Positions 19,466-28,439 of a DNA stretch of 64,000 nucleotides are shown here, piece by piece (the first letter of the stretch is position 1; each line of letters opens with the position of its first letter). Under the pieces are notes generated by a model that saw only the letters and a program-made list of their open reading frames with translations, did not search any database and had not been told where the DNA came from. This DNA is from Haloflavibacter putidus (GTDB lineage: Bacteria; Bacteroidota; Bacteroidia; Flavobacteriales; Flavobacteriaceae). The DNA is taken from positions 124,001-188,000 of the forward strand of contig NZ_VIAR01000002.1 of NCBI RefSeq assembly GCF_006546625.1, read 5' to 3'. Made by a program: the position numbers and the translations under genes.

Positions 19466-19873
19466 TTAAAGAGGACCTAGAGACCTTTCCTTATAAATTG
19501 ATTCTGAGGCTTTTTCGTGTTTTTTCCGAATTTCTCTTTTACGTTGTAAATAATAATTAAATTGGTAGCGGGTAAGAATATCTGCCAATTCAGATGTTTT
19601 CCGTACATCTATACGTTGCAACCATTTCTTTTTTCGTTCGGGACTCCAGTTGGCAGCCATTACTTTTTGGCGTTGCACTTCATGAACCATTAGAGCATTG
19701 CGCACTAGAAGTCTTTGTTCGCCGCCAAGAGCTAACATTTTGGCTAACTCTCTAACCTCATCTTCGGCTTTTTGTTTTATAGAGGGAGTTGCTTCTCTTA
19801 ATAAAAGGTGATGTTGCGCAGAAATGTTTTGAAACAGAAAAAAGGAAAATAAAAGTAAAACTAATCGTTTCAT
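19466..19873 (-). CDS. Small exported Spy/CpxP-like helical protein (paralogue 3 of 3)
   Basis: A 135-residue protein with a signal peptide ending in NISAQ. The body carries LALGGEQRLLVRNAL near residue 48 and ILTRYQFNYYLQRKR near 101, aligned with the other two copies. It is the most diverged of the three: the central part has NWSPERKKKWLQ in place of the SSREKR-type motif. The tail is basic and polar. It probably arose by tandem duplication with its neighbours. Confidence 0.6.
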   Translation of the reverse strand: MKRLVLLLFSFFLFQNISAQHHLLLREATPSIKQKAEDEVRELAKMLALGGEQRLLVRNALMVHEVQRQKVMAANWSPERKKKWLQRIDVRKTSELADILTRYQFNYYLQRKREIRKKHEKASESIYKERSLGPL

Positions 19874-19950
19874 AAATCTTTAATTTGATTAACAAAGACA
19901 AACTAAAGTTACCTTTATTTTCCGTTAAAAAATCTTAGCAATTTGCTAAA

Positions 19951-20292
19951 TTATAGCAAATCTTTAATCTTTTCTGGTGGTCTGCCAATTACTGCTTTGC
20001 CGTTTTTTTCTACAATAGGACGTTGAATTAATTTTGGATGCTCGTGCATCGCTGTAATAATTTCGTCTTCAGACAAATCTTTTCCTTTGTAGTTTTCTTT
20101 CCAAACTTTCTCGTTGGTACGTACAAGTTCTTTGGCGGGCATATCTAACAATTTTAGTAAACTTTTAATTTCTTCCTTTTCTAAAGGTTGGTTTAAATAT
20201 TTTACAATCTGAAAAGTAGTTCCAGATTCTTCTAAAATTTTTAAGCCTTCGCGCGACTTACTGCAACGCGGATTGTGGTATATTTTTATCAT
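19951..20292 (-). CDS. ArsC-family (arsenate reductase/YfgD-like) thioredoxin-fold protein
   Basis: A 113-residue protein with the ArsC motif HNPRCSKSREGL (C10), ELVRTNEKVWKE, LIQRPIVEKNGKAVIGRPPEKI at the C-terminus. This is the glutaredoxin-linked ArsC family, in which the cysteine near the N-terminus attacks arsenate. In Flavobacteria the gene often stands alone without arsB or arsR, as here, so a general thiol-reductase or stress role is possible. Family membership is secure; arsenate reduction is inference. Confidence 0.85.
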   Translation of the reverse strand: MIKIYHNPRCSKSREGLKILEESGTTFQIVKYLNQPLEKEEIKSLLKLLDMPAKELVRTNEKVWKENYKGKDLSEDEIITAMHEHPKLIQRPIVEKNGKAVIGRPPEKIKDLL

Positions 20293-20392
20293 TTTATTTT
20301 GTTATTTGTTAATTGGTAGAATAGTTAACTTGATGATTAGTTAATTGGTGAATAAGTTAAAAAAATAATTCAAAACTCAAAACTAATATAGT

Positions 20393-21494
20393 TTAACTTT
20401 CCTCTTGTTGGCCCATCATCATAAGGTAAGCTTTTAAAAATGCGTCTAAATCGCCATTCATCACGGCATCTACGTTACCAGTTTCCTCTGCGGTGCGTAC
20501 ATCTTTTACCAATTTATAAGGATGCATTACATAATTGCGAATTTGCGAACCCCACTCAATTTTCTTTTTACTTGCTTCAATATCTTCGCGCTGTTCCAAT
20601 TGTTTTTGCAATTCTAATTCATACAATTGCGATTTTAGCATCTGCATTGCACGCTCACGGTTGTCGTGTTGCGATCTGGTTTCAGAACAAGATATATGAA
20701 TCCCGGTAGGGTGGTGCACCAATTGCACTTTGGTTTCTACTTTGTTTACATTTTGTCCGCCGGCACCACTAGATCTTGCTGTGGTAATTTCAATATCAGA
20801 AGGATTTACAGTAATTTCTATAGAATCGTCTACCATTGGGTAAACATATACCGATGCAAAAGAAGTATGTCGCTTCGCATTACTGTCAAACGGCGAAATT
20901 CTTACCAAACGATGAATACCGTTTTCACCCTTTAACCAACCAAAAGCATAATCGCCTTCAATTTCTAAAGTCACTGTTTTTATGCCGGCCACATCGCCAT
21001 CCTGATGGTTTAATTCTTTAATTTTATAACCGTGTTTTTCTGCCCACATAATATACATCCGCATAAGCATAGAAGCCCAATCACAACTTTCTGTTCCTCC
21101 TGCGCCAGCGGTAATTTGCAAAATAGCGGTTAAGTCATCGCCTTCTTCCGAAAGCATATTCTTAAACTCCAATTTTTCAATATGGTCTAAAGCACTTTCG
21201 TAACGTTTTTCTACGTTTTCTTCTTCGGCTTCTCCTTCTTTATAAAATTCGTAAACTACTTCTAAATCCTCAACCAAAGTCTGGGCAGTTTCATAATCTT
21301 CTACCCACTTTTTTTCGTTGTTTAGCGCGCGTACAACTTTTTGCGCTTCTTGCGGATTGTCCCAAAAATCTGGCGCAAAGGTTTTTTCTTCTTCGTTGCT
21401 TATTTCTATTCGTTTAGCAGCAATGTCAAAGATATTGTTTTAGGGCGGTTACACGATCTTGCAAGTCTTTTATATTATCTTGGCCTATGCTCAT
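20393..21494 (-). CDS. prfB: Peptide chain release factor 2, with programmed +1 frameshift
   Basis: RF2 reads UGA and UAA stop codons and releases the finished peptide. The gene is in two frames. A 22-codon first frame (ATG at 21494) ends at an in-frame TGA (21428-21426). The second frame continues 344 codons to 20393, giving a 366-residue protein, normal for RF2. The stop-reading motif SPF is at 200-202 and the catalytic GGQ at 245-247. The CTT TGA C slip sequence is at 21431-21425. A ribosome must skip one T, so the factor controls its own synthesis. The start is set by the upstream promoter. Confidence 0.95.
21425..21431 (-). promoter_or_regulatory. prfB: prfB autoregulatory +1 frameshift site (CTT TGA C)
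   Basis: On the minus strand the first frame ends ...CAA TAT CTT TGA, and the +1 frame resumes with GAC ATT GCT. This is the same CUU UGA C heptamer used in E. coli prfB. The G-rich Shine-Dalgarno-like stimulator found a few bases upstream in E. coli is absent: the preceding codons are CTA AAA CAA TAT. That agrees with the general lack of Shine-Dalgarno use in this phylum. Confidence 0.9.
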
Positions 21495-21520
21495 TTCTTT
21501 ACGGATTTGTTTATTGCTAA

Positions 21521-21550
21521 CAAAATTAAAATTTAGACCTGTTTCTCAAA
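21521..21550 (-). promoter_or_regulatory. Bacteroidota-type promoter of prfB
   Basis: On the minus strand, TTTG (21550-21547), an 18-bp spacer and TAATTTTG (21528-21521) match TTTG / TAnnTTTG. The prfB start codon follows 26 nt downstream, and the divergent threonine aldolase starts at 21600. Confidence 0.65.
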
Positions 21551-21599
21551 ACTTTTTCCGGTCTAATTCTTAGTTTTATACCCAAAGAAGAAAAAGTAT

Positions 21600-22625
21600 A
21601 TGAAAATAGACCTAAAAAGCGATACGGTAACCAAACCAACGCCCGCAATGTTAGAAGCAATTATGAATGCAGAAGTAGGCGACGATGTCTATAAAGAAGA
21701 TCCTACGGTAAACGAATTAGAGTCGCGCTTGGCTAAAATGTTTGGTAAAGACAAAGCGCTGTTTTTCCCTACCGGAAGTATGGCCAACCAAGCGGCCATA
21801 AAATTACACACCCAACCCGGCGAACAACTTATTTGCGATAAATGGGCGCACGTTTATAATTACGAAGGCGGCGGCGCTTCGTTTAACAGCGGTGTTTCGT
21901 GTAGATTATTAGATGGTAATCGCGGAATGGTAACAGCGGAACAGGTGGAAGCAGCTATCAATCCACCGGACTTTTACCACAGTCCGTTAACTTCTTTGGT
22001 TTGTTTAGAAAACACGACCAATAAAGGTGGTGGAGCGTGTTATGACTTTACGGAAATTGAAAATATCCGTAAAGTTTGCGATAAAAACCAACTGGGTTTG
22101 CATTTGGATGGCGCGCGTTTGTTTAATGCTTTGGTAGCCAAAAACGAAACTCTCAAACAATATGGCGAAGTGTTCGATACCATTTCTATTTGTTTATCGA
22201 AAGGCTTGGGCACGCCATTGGGCTCTGTTTTAATAGGCGAAGAAGCTTTAATGAAAAACGCCATGCGTGTTCGGAAAGTTTTGGGTGGCGGAATGCGACA
22301 AATAGGGTTTATGGCCGCAGCAGGTTTGTATGCCTTAGAAAATAATATAGAACGCTTGAAAGAAGACCACCAACGCGCAAAAGAACTGGGCAAAATTTTA
22401 GAAGAACAAGAATATATTAAAGAAGTAGAGCCGGTAGAAACCAATATTATAATTTTCTATCTAAACGAAACAGTTTTAAGTCAGCAGCAATTTATGCAAA
22501 AACTGGAAGAAAAAAACATAGGTATAAGCGCAATGGGCGAAGGTAAAATGCGAATCGTAACGCATTTGGATTATACGGGAGAGATGCATGAGAAGCTTAT
22601 CAATTTTTTACGACATTTCAATTAA
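21600..22625 (+). CDS. ltaE: Low-specificity L-threonine aldolase (PLP-dependent)
   Basis: This enzyme cleaves L-threonine or L-allo-threonine to glycine and acetaldehyde. The 341 residues open with DLKSDTVTKPTPAMLEAI, include EDPTVNELE and FPTGSMANQ, LHLDGARLFNA, and the PLP lysine K201 in CLSKGLGTPLGSVL. The arrangement is that of fold-type I beta-eliminating lyases in the threonine aldolase family. It is monocistronic, divergent from prfB. A CTTTACGGAA motif and a CTTTACGGAT variant occur 9 bp apart in its coding region near 22046-22074. Confidence 0.9.
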   Translation: MKIDLKSDTVTKPTPAMLEAIMNAEVGDDVYKEDPTVNELESRLAKMFGKDKALFFPTGSMANQAAIKLHTQPGEQLICDKWAHVYNYEGGGASFNSGVSCRLLDGNRGMVTAEQVEAAINPPDFYHSPLTSLVCLENTTNKGGGACYDFTEIENIRKVCDKNQLGLHLDGARLFNALVAKNETLKQYGEVFDTISICLSKGLGTPLGSVLIGEEALMKNAMRVRKVLGGGMRQIGFMAAAGLYALENNIERLKEDHQRAKELGKILEEQEYIKEVEPVETNIIIFYLNETVLSQQQFMQKLEEKNIGISAMGEGKMRIVTHLDYTGEMHEKLINFLRHFN

Positions 22626-22676
22626 ATTTTAACAAGAACTTATTTTTTATTACTAGAGTTTAAAATTTACTTCCTT

Positions 22677-22684
22677 TAGCTTTG
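22677..22684 (+). promoter_or_regulatory. -7 element (TAGCTTTG) of the peroxiredoxin-like gene
   Basis: TAGCTTTG matches TAnnTTTG and lies 11 bp before the start codon at 22695. No clear -33 TTTG is seen, only a TTTA. The leader would be very short. Confidence 0.4.
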
Positions 22685-22694
22685 AAATAAAAAC

Positions 22695-23210
22695 ATGAAA
22701 AATTTTAAGCCAAGACAAGAAGTACCAAAATTAATTGTAGAAACCGTAAGCGGATTAACCTACAATTTAAAAGAACAGCAACCAAAAAACTTTACACTTG
22801 TAATTTTTTATAGAGGTTTGCACTGTCCCGTTTGTAAATCTTATTTAGAAGAATTAAATACGTTAATAGAGGATTATAAGAAAAAAGGTGTCGACGTAAT
22901 TGCTGTTAGTGCAAACTCAAAAGAAGTAGCAAAAAAAACTGTTGAAGAGTGGGATATAAAAAATGTAACTATAGGGTACGGAATGGATATTAAAGAAGCT
23001 AGAAAATGGGATTTATATGTTTCTGAAGGAATAAAAGATGAAGAACCAGAAGTGTTTTTTGAACCAGGTCTTTTTTTAGTAAAACCCGATCAAACTTTAT
23101 ACGCTGGAGCTATTCAAACAATGCCATTTGCTAGACCAAAATTAAAAGAGTTGTTAAAATCTATCGATTTTGTGTTAGATAAAGATTATCCGGCTAGAGG
23201 AGAAGCTTAA
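22695..23210 (+). CDS. Peroxiredoxin-like AhpC/TSA-family protein
   Basis: A 171-residue thioredoxin-fold protein. After LVIFYRGLHC it has C44-P-V-C47, a CxxC in the position of the peroxiredoxin active site, then VDVIAVSANSKEVA, typical of the AhpC/TSA domain. The CPVC arrangement is found in a subgroup of AhpC-like proteins usually annotated as peroxiredoxin-like rather than in classic Prx. It has no signal peptide, so it is cytosolic. Peroxide or disulfide reduction is inference. A perfect terminator follows. Confidence 0.8.
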   Translation: MKNFKPRQEVPKLIVETVSGLTYNLKEQQPKNFTLVIFYRGLHCPVCKSYLEELNTLIEDYKKKGVDVIAVSANSKEVAKKTVEEWDIKNVTIGYGMDIKEARKWDLYVSEGIKDEEPEVFFEPGLFLVKPDQTLYAGAIQTMPFARPKLKELLKSIDFVLDKDYPARGEA

Positions 23211-23214
23211 GAAT

Positions 23215-23244
23215 AAAAAACCGGAATTTAAATTCCGGTTTTTC
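23215..23244. terminator. Bidirectional terminator between the peroxiredoxin-like gene and ybaB
   Basis: AAAACCGGAATTT meets AAATTCCGGTTTT in a loop-less palindrome with flanking A and T runs, between convergent genes. Confidence 0.85.
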
Positions 23245-23257
23245 CCATATTTATTAC

Positions 23258-23572
23258 TTATTTAAACATATCCATTCCCGGAATGTTTGGCATACCATCT
23301 TTTGCTACGGCTCCAAGTTCTGCTTCGTTTACTTCGGTGGCTTTTTCTATGGCTTTATTTACCGTTAACACCAAATAATCTTCCAATTGCTCTTTGTCTT
23401 GCAACAACTCTTCGGCAACTTCAATATTTTTAATTTCGCGGTTGGCCGTAATGGTAACTTTCAAAAGATTATCATTAGAATTTTCTTGCAAAGTAACGCT
23501 GTTTAGACGCTCTTTTGTTTCTTCTACTTTTTTCTGCGTTTCTTGCAGTTTGTTCATCATATCTCCAAACAT
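23258..23572 (-). CDS. YbaB/EbfC-family nucleoid-associated protein
   Basis: A 104-residue protein with the YbaB pattern: [19 protein letters not shown] coiled helix, the beta-strand [22 protein letters not shown], then a second helix ([17 protein letters not shown]) and a Met/Gly-rich tail (PNIPGMDMF). Family members form dimers and bind DNA in the nucleoid. There is no dnaX-recR neighbour, unlike in Gammaproteobacteria. Confidence 0.85.
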   Translation of the reverse strand: MFGDMMNKLQETQKKVEETKERLNSVTLQENSNDNLLKVTITANREIKNIEVAEELLQDKEQLEDYLVLTVNKAIEKATEVNEAELGAVAKDGMPNIPGMDMFK

Positions 23573-23659
23573 AGCTTATCGTTTTTTTGTTTAAACACAA
23601 AAATACAGATTCTATCTAATTCCTATTCCAAATTAATGCATTATCTCTTTTTGAAACCT

Positions 23660-23667
23660 TAAATTTG
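23660..23667 (+). promoter_or_regulatory. -7 element (TAAATTTG) that fixes the start of the protease II gene
   Basis: TAAATTTG matches TAnnTTTG and overlaps an upstream in-frame start-like codon at 23665. Transcription would begin after that codon, so the start at 23686 is the usable one. Confidence 0.5.
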
Positions 23668-23685
23668 CGTTTCAAAATTAAATCT

Positions 23686-25749
23686 ATGATTCAGACCGAG
23701 ATAATTCCGCCCAAAGCGAAAAAAATAGCCAAAAAATTAAGCATCCATAACCACGAACGTGTAGATAATTATTTTTGGATGAACGATAGGGAAAACCAAA
23801 ATGTCTTAAATTATTTAAAGGAAGAAAATGCGTATAACGATGCGATGACGGCACATACCAAAGAATTTCAAAAAGATTTGTTTAAGGAAATGAAGGCGCG
23901 CATTAAAGAAGATGATAGCTCGGTTCCTTATAAAAAGAATGGCTATTGGTATTATGTGCGTTTTGAAACCGGTGCAGATTATCCGGTTTACTGCCGAAAA
24001 AAAGAAAGTTTAGAAAACACCGAAGAAATTTTGTTTGATTGTAACGAAATGGCCAAAGACCACGCTTATTTCAAATTATCCGGAATTAGCATAAGTCCAG
24101 ATAATACTATGGCGGCTTTTGGCGTAGATACGGTGAGCCGAAGAAAATATACCATACAAATAAAAAACTTAAAGACCGGCGAAATCTATCCGACTAAAAT
24201 AGAAACTACTACCGGAAGCTCGGTTTGGGCCAATGATAATAAGACGTTGTTTTATACGAGGAAAGACGAAGAAACCTTGCGATCTAATCAGATTTACCAG
24301 CATATTTTAGGAGAAAAACCCGAAAATGATATTTTGGTTTACCAAGAAGACGACGATACCTTTAATACCTATGTTTATAAATCTAAATCTAGAAAATATA
24401 TAATTATAGGTAGCAGCAGCACGATGAGTGACGAATATCGTATTCTGGATGCCAATACGCCGAGAGATAATTTCAAATTATTTGCTCCGCGAGAACGTGG
24501 TTTAGAATATGGTATTGCACATTTTAACAATCATTTTTATATTCTTACCAATAAAGACAAAGCCACCAACTTTAAATTGATGAAAACGCCTGTGGTAAAA
24601 ACCAATCCGGAAAATTGGGAAGAAGTAATTGCACACCGGGAAGAAGTTTTGTTGGAAGATGTAGACATTTTTAAAGAATATTTGGTGGTAACAGAGCGTT
24701 TTCAAGGTTTAAATAAAATTAGGGTAATCCGTTGGGATGATACCGAAGATTTTTATCTGCCTTTTAATAGCGAAACCTACACCGCTGGGACTGGCAGTAA
24801 CCCAGAATTTGATACTACTATTTTACGCTATGCGCATACCGGTTTGGCTTCGCCGGCTTCTGTTATAGATTATGATATGAAGGCAAAAACCAGTAAGGTG
24901 ATGAAAGAACAGGAAGTTTTAGATCCTGGTTTTGATAAAAATAATTATGCATCAGAGAGAATTTGGGCTACAGCAAAAGATGGGAAAGAAATACCAATTT
25001 CTTTGGTTTACAAAAAAGGAATTGAACGAAAAGGCAACCGACCTTTATTACAATATGCTTACGGAAGTTATGGCCATACCACAGATCCTACTTTTTCTAC
25101 CAGCAGGTTAAGTTTGTTGGATCGCGGATTTATTTTTGCAATTGCTCATATTCGGGGAGGCGAATATTTGGGTAGAAAATGGTACGATGACGGAAAATTG
25201 CTGCATAAAATGAACACCTTTACAGATTTTATCGCGGCATCTGAGTATTTAATTCAGCAAAAATATACTTCTGCCAAACATTTATACGCTATGGGCGGAT
25301 CTGCCGGCGGAATGTTAATGGGCGGTATTGCCAATATGGCGCCAGAATTATATAACGGTATTATTGCCGCAGTGCCTTTTGTAGACGTTCTTAGTACGAT
25401 GTTAGACGATACCATTCCGCTAACGACGGGAGAATATGATGAGTGGGGCAATCCAAATCAAAAAGAATATTATGAATATATGAAAAAATATTCGCCTTAC
25501 GATAATGTAAAAGCGCAAGACTACCCGAATATGCTAGTAACCACCGGGTTTCACGATTCGCAAGTACAATATTGGGAACCGGCAAAATGGATTGCAAAAT
25601 TACGAGAAATGAAAACAGATAATAACAAATTATTATTTCATATTAATATGGATGCGGGGCATGGCGGCGCTTCGGGACGTTTTGAAGCGTTAAAAGAAGT
25701 CGCAGAAGATTATGCATTTTTATTAGACTTAGAAGGAATTACTGAATAA
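23686..25749 (+). CDS. ptrB: Prolyl oligopeptidase-family serine peptidase (protease II / oligopeptidase B type)
   Basis: A 687-residue S9A enzyme with an N-terminal seven-bladed propeller (VDNYFWMNDRENQNVLNYL at the start) and a C-terminal alpha/beta hydrolase. The catalytic triad is S539 in MGGSAGGM, D624 in GFHDSQVQYWEP, and H659 in DAGHGGASGR. These positions and the GSAGG nucleophile elbow fit oligopeptidase B, which cuts short peptides after basic residues. It lacks a signal peptide, suggesting a cytosolic place. Whether it prefers basic residues or proline is inferred only from sequence similarity. Confidence 0.88.
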   Translation: MIQTEIIPPKAKKIAKKLSIHNHERVDNYFWMNDRENQNVLNYLKEENAYNDAMTAHTKEFQKDLFKEMKARIKEDDSSVPYKKNGYWYYVRFETGADYPVYCRKKESLENTEEILFDCNEMAKDHAYFKLSGISISPDNTMAAFGVDTVSRRKYTIQIKNLKTGEIYPTKIETTTGSSVWANDNKTLFYTRKDEETLRSNQIYQHILGEKPENDILVYQEDDDTFNTYVYKSKSRKYIIIGSSSTMSDEYRILDANTPRDNFKLFAPRERGLEYGIAHFNNHFYILTNKDKATNFKLMKTPVVKTNPENWEEVIAHREEVLLEDVDIFKEYLVVTERFQGLNKIRVIRWDDTEDFYLPFNSETYTAGTGSNPEFDTTILRYAHTGLASPASVIDYDMKAKTSKVMKEQEVLDPGFDKNNYASERIWATAKDGKEIPISLVYKKGIERKGNRPLLQYAYGSYGHTTDPTFSTSRLSLLDRGFIFAIAHIRGGEYLGRKWYDDGKLLHKMNTFTDFIAASEYLIQQKYTSAKHLYAMGGSAGGMLMGGIANMAPELYNGIIAAVPFVDVLSTMLDDTIPLTTGEYDEWGNPNQKEYYEYMKKYSPYDNVKAQDYPNMLVTTGFHDSQVQYWEPAKWIAKLREMKTDNNKLLFHINMDAGHGGASGRFEALKEVAEDYAFLLDLEGITE

Positions 25750-25838
25750 TTAAAAAAAAACATGTAAATTTGCCGTGTTTTGTACAAATCTAGTTTTATT
25801 ACAACAGCATTTGTACTCTTAATAAGAAACATCAATTT

Positions 25839-26879
25839 ATGAGAGAAGACTTACAGGTTTATAACGATGTATTACAACTCATAGGTGATACCCCTCTAAT
25901 CAAATTAAACCGTATAACAAAAGACTTTGATGGTGATTTTTATGCCAAAGTAGAAGCATTTAATCCCGGTCATAGTACAAAAGATAGAATTGCGCTTTAT
26001 ATTATTGAAGAAGCAGAACGCAAAGGAATTTTAAAACCGGGAGACACTATAATAGAAACTACCTCTGGCAATACAGGTTTTAGTATTGCAATGGTAAGCG
26101 TAATAAAAGGTTACGATTGTATTTTGGCAGTAAGCTCTAAATCTTCTACAGATAAAATAGACATGTTAAAAACAATGGGCGCAAAAGTTTATGTATGTCC
26201 CGCGCACGTCTCTCCGGACGACTCCAGATCATATTATCAGGTAGCCAAACGTTTGCACCAAGAAATGAAGGGTTCTGTTTATATCAATCAATATTTTAAC
26301 GAGCTTAATATAGATGCGCATTACCGCACAACCGGGCCAGAAATCTGGAAACAAACCGAAGGTGAAATTACGCACCTAATAGCGTGTAGTGGTACCGGCG
26401 GCACTATTTCTGGTACTGCGAGATATTTAAAAGAACAAAACCCTAACATTAAAATTATAGGTATAGATGCTTATGGTTCGGTATTAAAAAAATACCACGA
26501 AAGTAAAGAATTAGACCCTAGCGAGATTTACCCTTACCGAATTGAAGGTTTGGGAAAAAACCTAATTCCTACTGCTACAGATTTTGATATTATAGACAGG
26601 TTTATAAAAGTTTCTGATGAAGCTGCCGCGCATACAGCTCGTAATATTGCTCGCACAGAAGGTCTTTTTGTGGGCTATACCAGCGGAGCGGCTTTTCAAG
26701 GCGTAAAACAACTGGAAGAAGAAGGTGAGTTTGATGCAGATAGCAAAGTAGTTATTATTTTCCCGGATCACGGTTCGCGTTATATGAGCAAAATTTATAG
26801 CGACAACTGGATGCAAGAGCAAGGTTTTTCGGATAGCGAAAACAATGTAGGAGCAGAGAAAGTAGAATATATAAAGTAA
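25839..26879 (+). CDS. capA: PLP-dependent cysteine-synthase-like enzyme, probable cysteate synthase of sulfonolipid synthesis
   Basis: A fold-type II PLP enzyme of 346 residues. The PLP lysine is K48 in [16 protein letters not shown] binds the substrate carboxylate and [10 protein letters not shown] the cofactor phosphate. Generic annotation would be cysteine synthase or cystathionine beta-synthase. The next gene is an SPT-like synthase, and the capnine pathway of gliding Bacteroidota uses CapA, a CBS-related enzyme making cysteate from O-phosphoserine and sulfite, followed by CapB. That pairing makes CapA the more likely role here. A conventional cysteine or cystathionine synthase remains possible. 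It starts 86 bp after the ptrB stop, with TAAATTTG at 25765. Confidence 0.65.
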   Translation: MREDLQVYNDVLQLIGDTPLIKLNRITKDFDGDFYAKVEAFNPGHSTKDRIALYIIEEAERKGILKPGDTIIETTSGNTGFSIAMVSVIKGYDCILAVSSKSSTDKIDMLKTMGAKVYVCPAHVSPDDSRSYYQVAKRLHQEMKGSVYINQYFNELNIDAHYRTTGPEIWKQTEGEITHLIACSGTGGTISGTARYLKEQNPNIKIIGIDAYGSVLKKYHESKELDPSEIYPYRIEGLGKNLIPTATDFDIIDRFIKVSDEAAAHTARNIARTEGLFVGYTSGAAFQGVKQLEEEGEFDADSKVVIIFPDHGSRYMSKIYSDNWMQEQGFSDSENNVGAEKVEYIK

Positions 26880-27079
26880 TCCGTAAAGTAAACGGATAAA
26901 GCTTTAATTAAGTCGAGGATTAACTTTGGTTTATGCTTATTATCAAACTGAATTTTGCTAAAATACGATAGGTAGTAAACTGTAGAATAAAGAAGAACAT
27001 CTTAGTTACATCTTTTTGACTAAGAGGTGATTATATTAAAAAATCAAGTCGTTTAGAAAGCTGGTAAGGTTTATATTAG

Positions 27080-27087
27080 TACTTTTG
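27080..27087 (+). promoter_or_regulatory. -7 element (TACTTTTG) upstream of capB
   Basis: TACTTTTG matches TAnnTTTG 25 bp before the start codon at 27113. A TTTA at about 27054 could be a weak -33. This suggests capB has its own promoter besides any readthrough from capA. Confidence 0.45.
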
Positions 27088-27112
27088 CCGCTTGGTTTAA
27101 AATCAAAATTAC

Positions 27113-28372
27113 ATGGTAGATTTATTTGCAAAAATATATAAAGATAAAGGGCCGTTAGGAAAATGGGCCAGTCAAGCAGAAGGATATTTTGTATTTCCAA
27201 AATTAGAAGGAGAGATAAGTAATCGTATGAAATTTCAAGGAAAAGAAGTTATTACTTGGAGTGTGAACGATTATCTTGGCTTAGCCAACCATCCTGAAGT
27301 AAGAAAAGTAGATGCCGAAGCCGGTAAAAAATACGGTTCTGCTTATCCAATGGGCGCAAGAATGATGAGCGGCCACACAGAACTGCACGAACAACTACAA
27401 AACGAGCTAGCAGAGTTTGTTAAAAAAGATGCGGCTTATTTGCTTAATTTTGGTTACCAAGGTATGGTAAGTACCATAGATGCTTTGGTAGGAAAAGACG
27501 ATGTTATTGTGTACGACGTAGATGCACACGCTTGTATAATAGATGGCGTTAGATTGCATTTAGGAAAACGTTTCACTTACAAACACAACGATGTAGAAAG
27601 TATTGAAAAAAACCTTAAACGTGCAGAAAAAATAGCAGAACAAACCGGCGGCGGAATTTTATTAATTTCTGAAGGTGTTTTTGGTATGCGAGGAGAGCAA
27701 GGCCGATTAAAAGAAATTGTTGCCCTTAAAGAAAAATACAATTTTAGACTTTTTGTAGATGATGCCCACGGATTTGGTACTTTAGGAAAAACTGGAGCCG
27801 GAGCAGGAGAGGAGCAAGGCGTGCAGGACGATATTGATGTTTACTTTGCTACTTTTGCAAAATCTATGGCCAGTACGGGTGCTTTTATTGCGGCAGATCA
27901 AGAAATTATAGATTATTTAAAATATAATCTGCGCTCGCAAATGTTTGCTAAATCTTTGCAAATGCAACTGGTGGTTGGTGCTTTAAAACGTTTGGATATG
28001 CTGCGCAGCATGCCAGAATTAAAAGATAAACTTTGGGAAAATGTAAATGCTTTACAAAGCGGCTTAAAAGAACGCGGTTTTGATATTGGAACTACCCAAA
28101 GTTGTGTAACTCCGGTTTACCTGAAAGGAACAGTACCTGAGGCAATGGCTTTGGTGCGAGATTTACGCGAAAATCACGGTGTTTTCTGTAGTATTGTTGT
28201 TTATCCTGTAATTCCTAAAGGACTTATTTTACTACGTATGATTCCTACTGCATTGCACACAATGGAAGATATTGATATTACTTTAAAAGCTTTCTCTGCT
28301 ATAAGAGAAAGATTAGAAAGCGGTTTATATAAACGTATGTCTTCTGGAGTTTCTGAAACTTTAGGAGCGTAA
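27113..28372 (+). CDS. capB: Alpha-oxoamine synthase, probable cysteate-C-fatty acyltransferase or serine palmitoyltransferase
   Basis: A 419-residue fold-type I PLP enzyme of the alpha-oxoamine synthase family. Visible sites are YLGLANHPEV, SGHTELHEQL, DAHACIIDG, GVFGMRG, FVDDAHGFGTLG and the PLP lysine K250 in TFAKSMAS. These enzymes join an acyl-CoA to an amino acid with loss of CO2: serine for sphingolipids, cysteate for sulfonolipids. Preceding CBS-like gene suggests cysteate, giving dehydrocapnine, as shown for Capnocytophaga CapB. Alternatives are serine palmitoyltransferase and KBL; no reductase or bioF partner is adjacent. The long N-terminus before SVNDYLG matches SPT-like proteins. 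Confidence 0.7.
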   Translation: MVDLFAKIYKDKGPLGKWASQAEGYFVFPKLEGEISNRMKFQGKEVITWSVNDYLGLANHPEVRKVDAEAGKKYGSAYPMGARMMSGHTELHEQLQNELAEFVKKDAAYLLNFGYQGMVSTIDALVGKDDVIVYDVDAHACIIDGVRLHLGKRFTYKHNDVESIEKNLKRAEKIAEQTGGGILLISEGVFGMRGEQGRLKEIVALKEKYNFRLFVDDAHGFGTLGKTGAGAGEEQGVQDDIDVYFATFAKSMASTGAFIAADQEIIDYLKYNLRSQMFAKSLQMQLVVGALKRLDMLRSMPELKDKLWENVNALQSGLKERGFDIGTTQSCVTPVYLKGTVPEAMALVRDLRENHGVFCSIVVYPVIPKGLILLRMIPTALHTMEDIDITLKAFSAIRERLESGLYKRMSSGVSETLGA

Positions 28373-28392
28373 AAATCCCATAAAATATACTA

Positions 28393-28424
28393 AAAAAAAG
28401 ACGCTTATTGAGGCGTCTTTTTTT
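28393..28424 (+). terminator. Terminator after capB
   Basis: AAAAGACGC and GCGTCTTTT pair around a short loop, with a T-run on the plus side. The complementary strand gives a second T-run, so it may also serve the convergent outer-membrane gene. Confidence 0.75.
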
Positions 28425-28439
28425 ATATTAATTATTTAA

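Noticed and set aside
20440-20935. Two open frames opposite prfB
   Set aside because: Release-factor motifs are on the other strand and the frames have no independent support.
26880-27112. Possible small RNA or riboswitch between the two PLP-enzyme genes
   Set aside because: Only a 6-bp stem (CTTAGT/ACTAAG) is visible; no conserved riboswitch core is recognisable.
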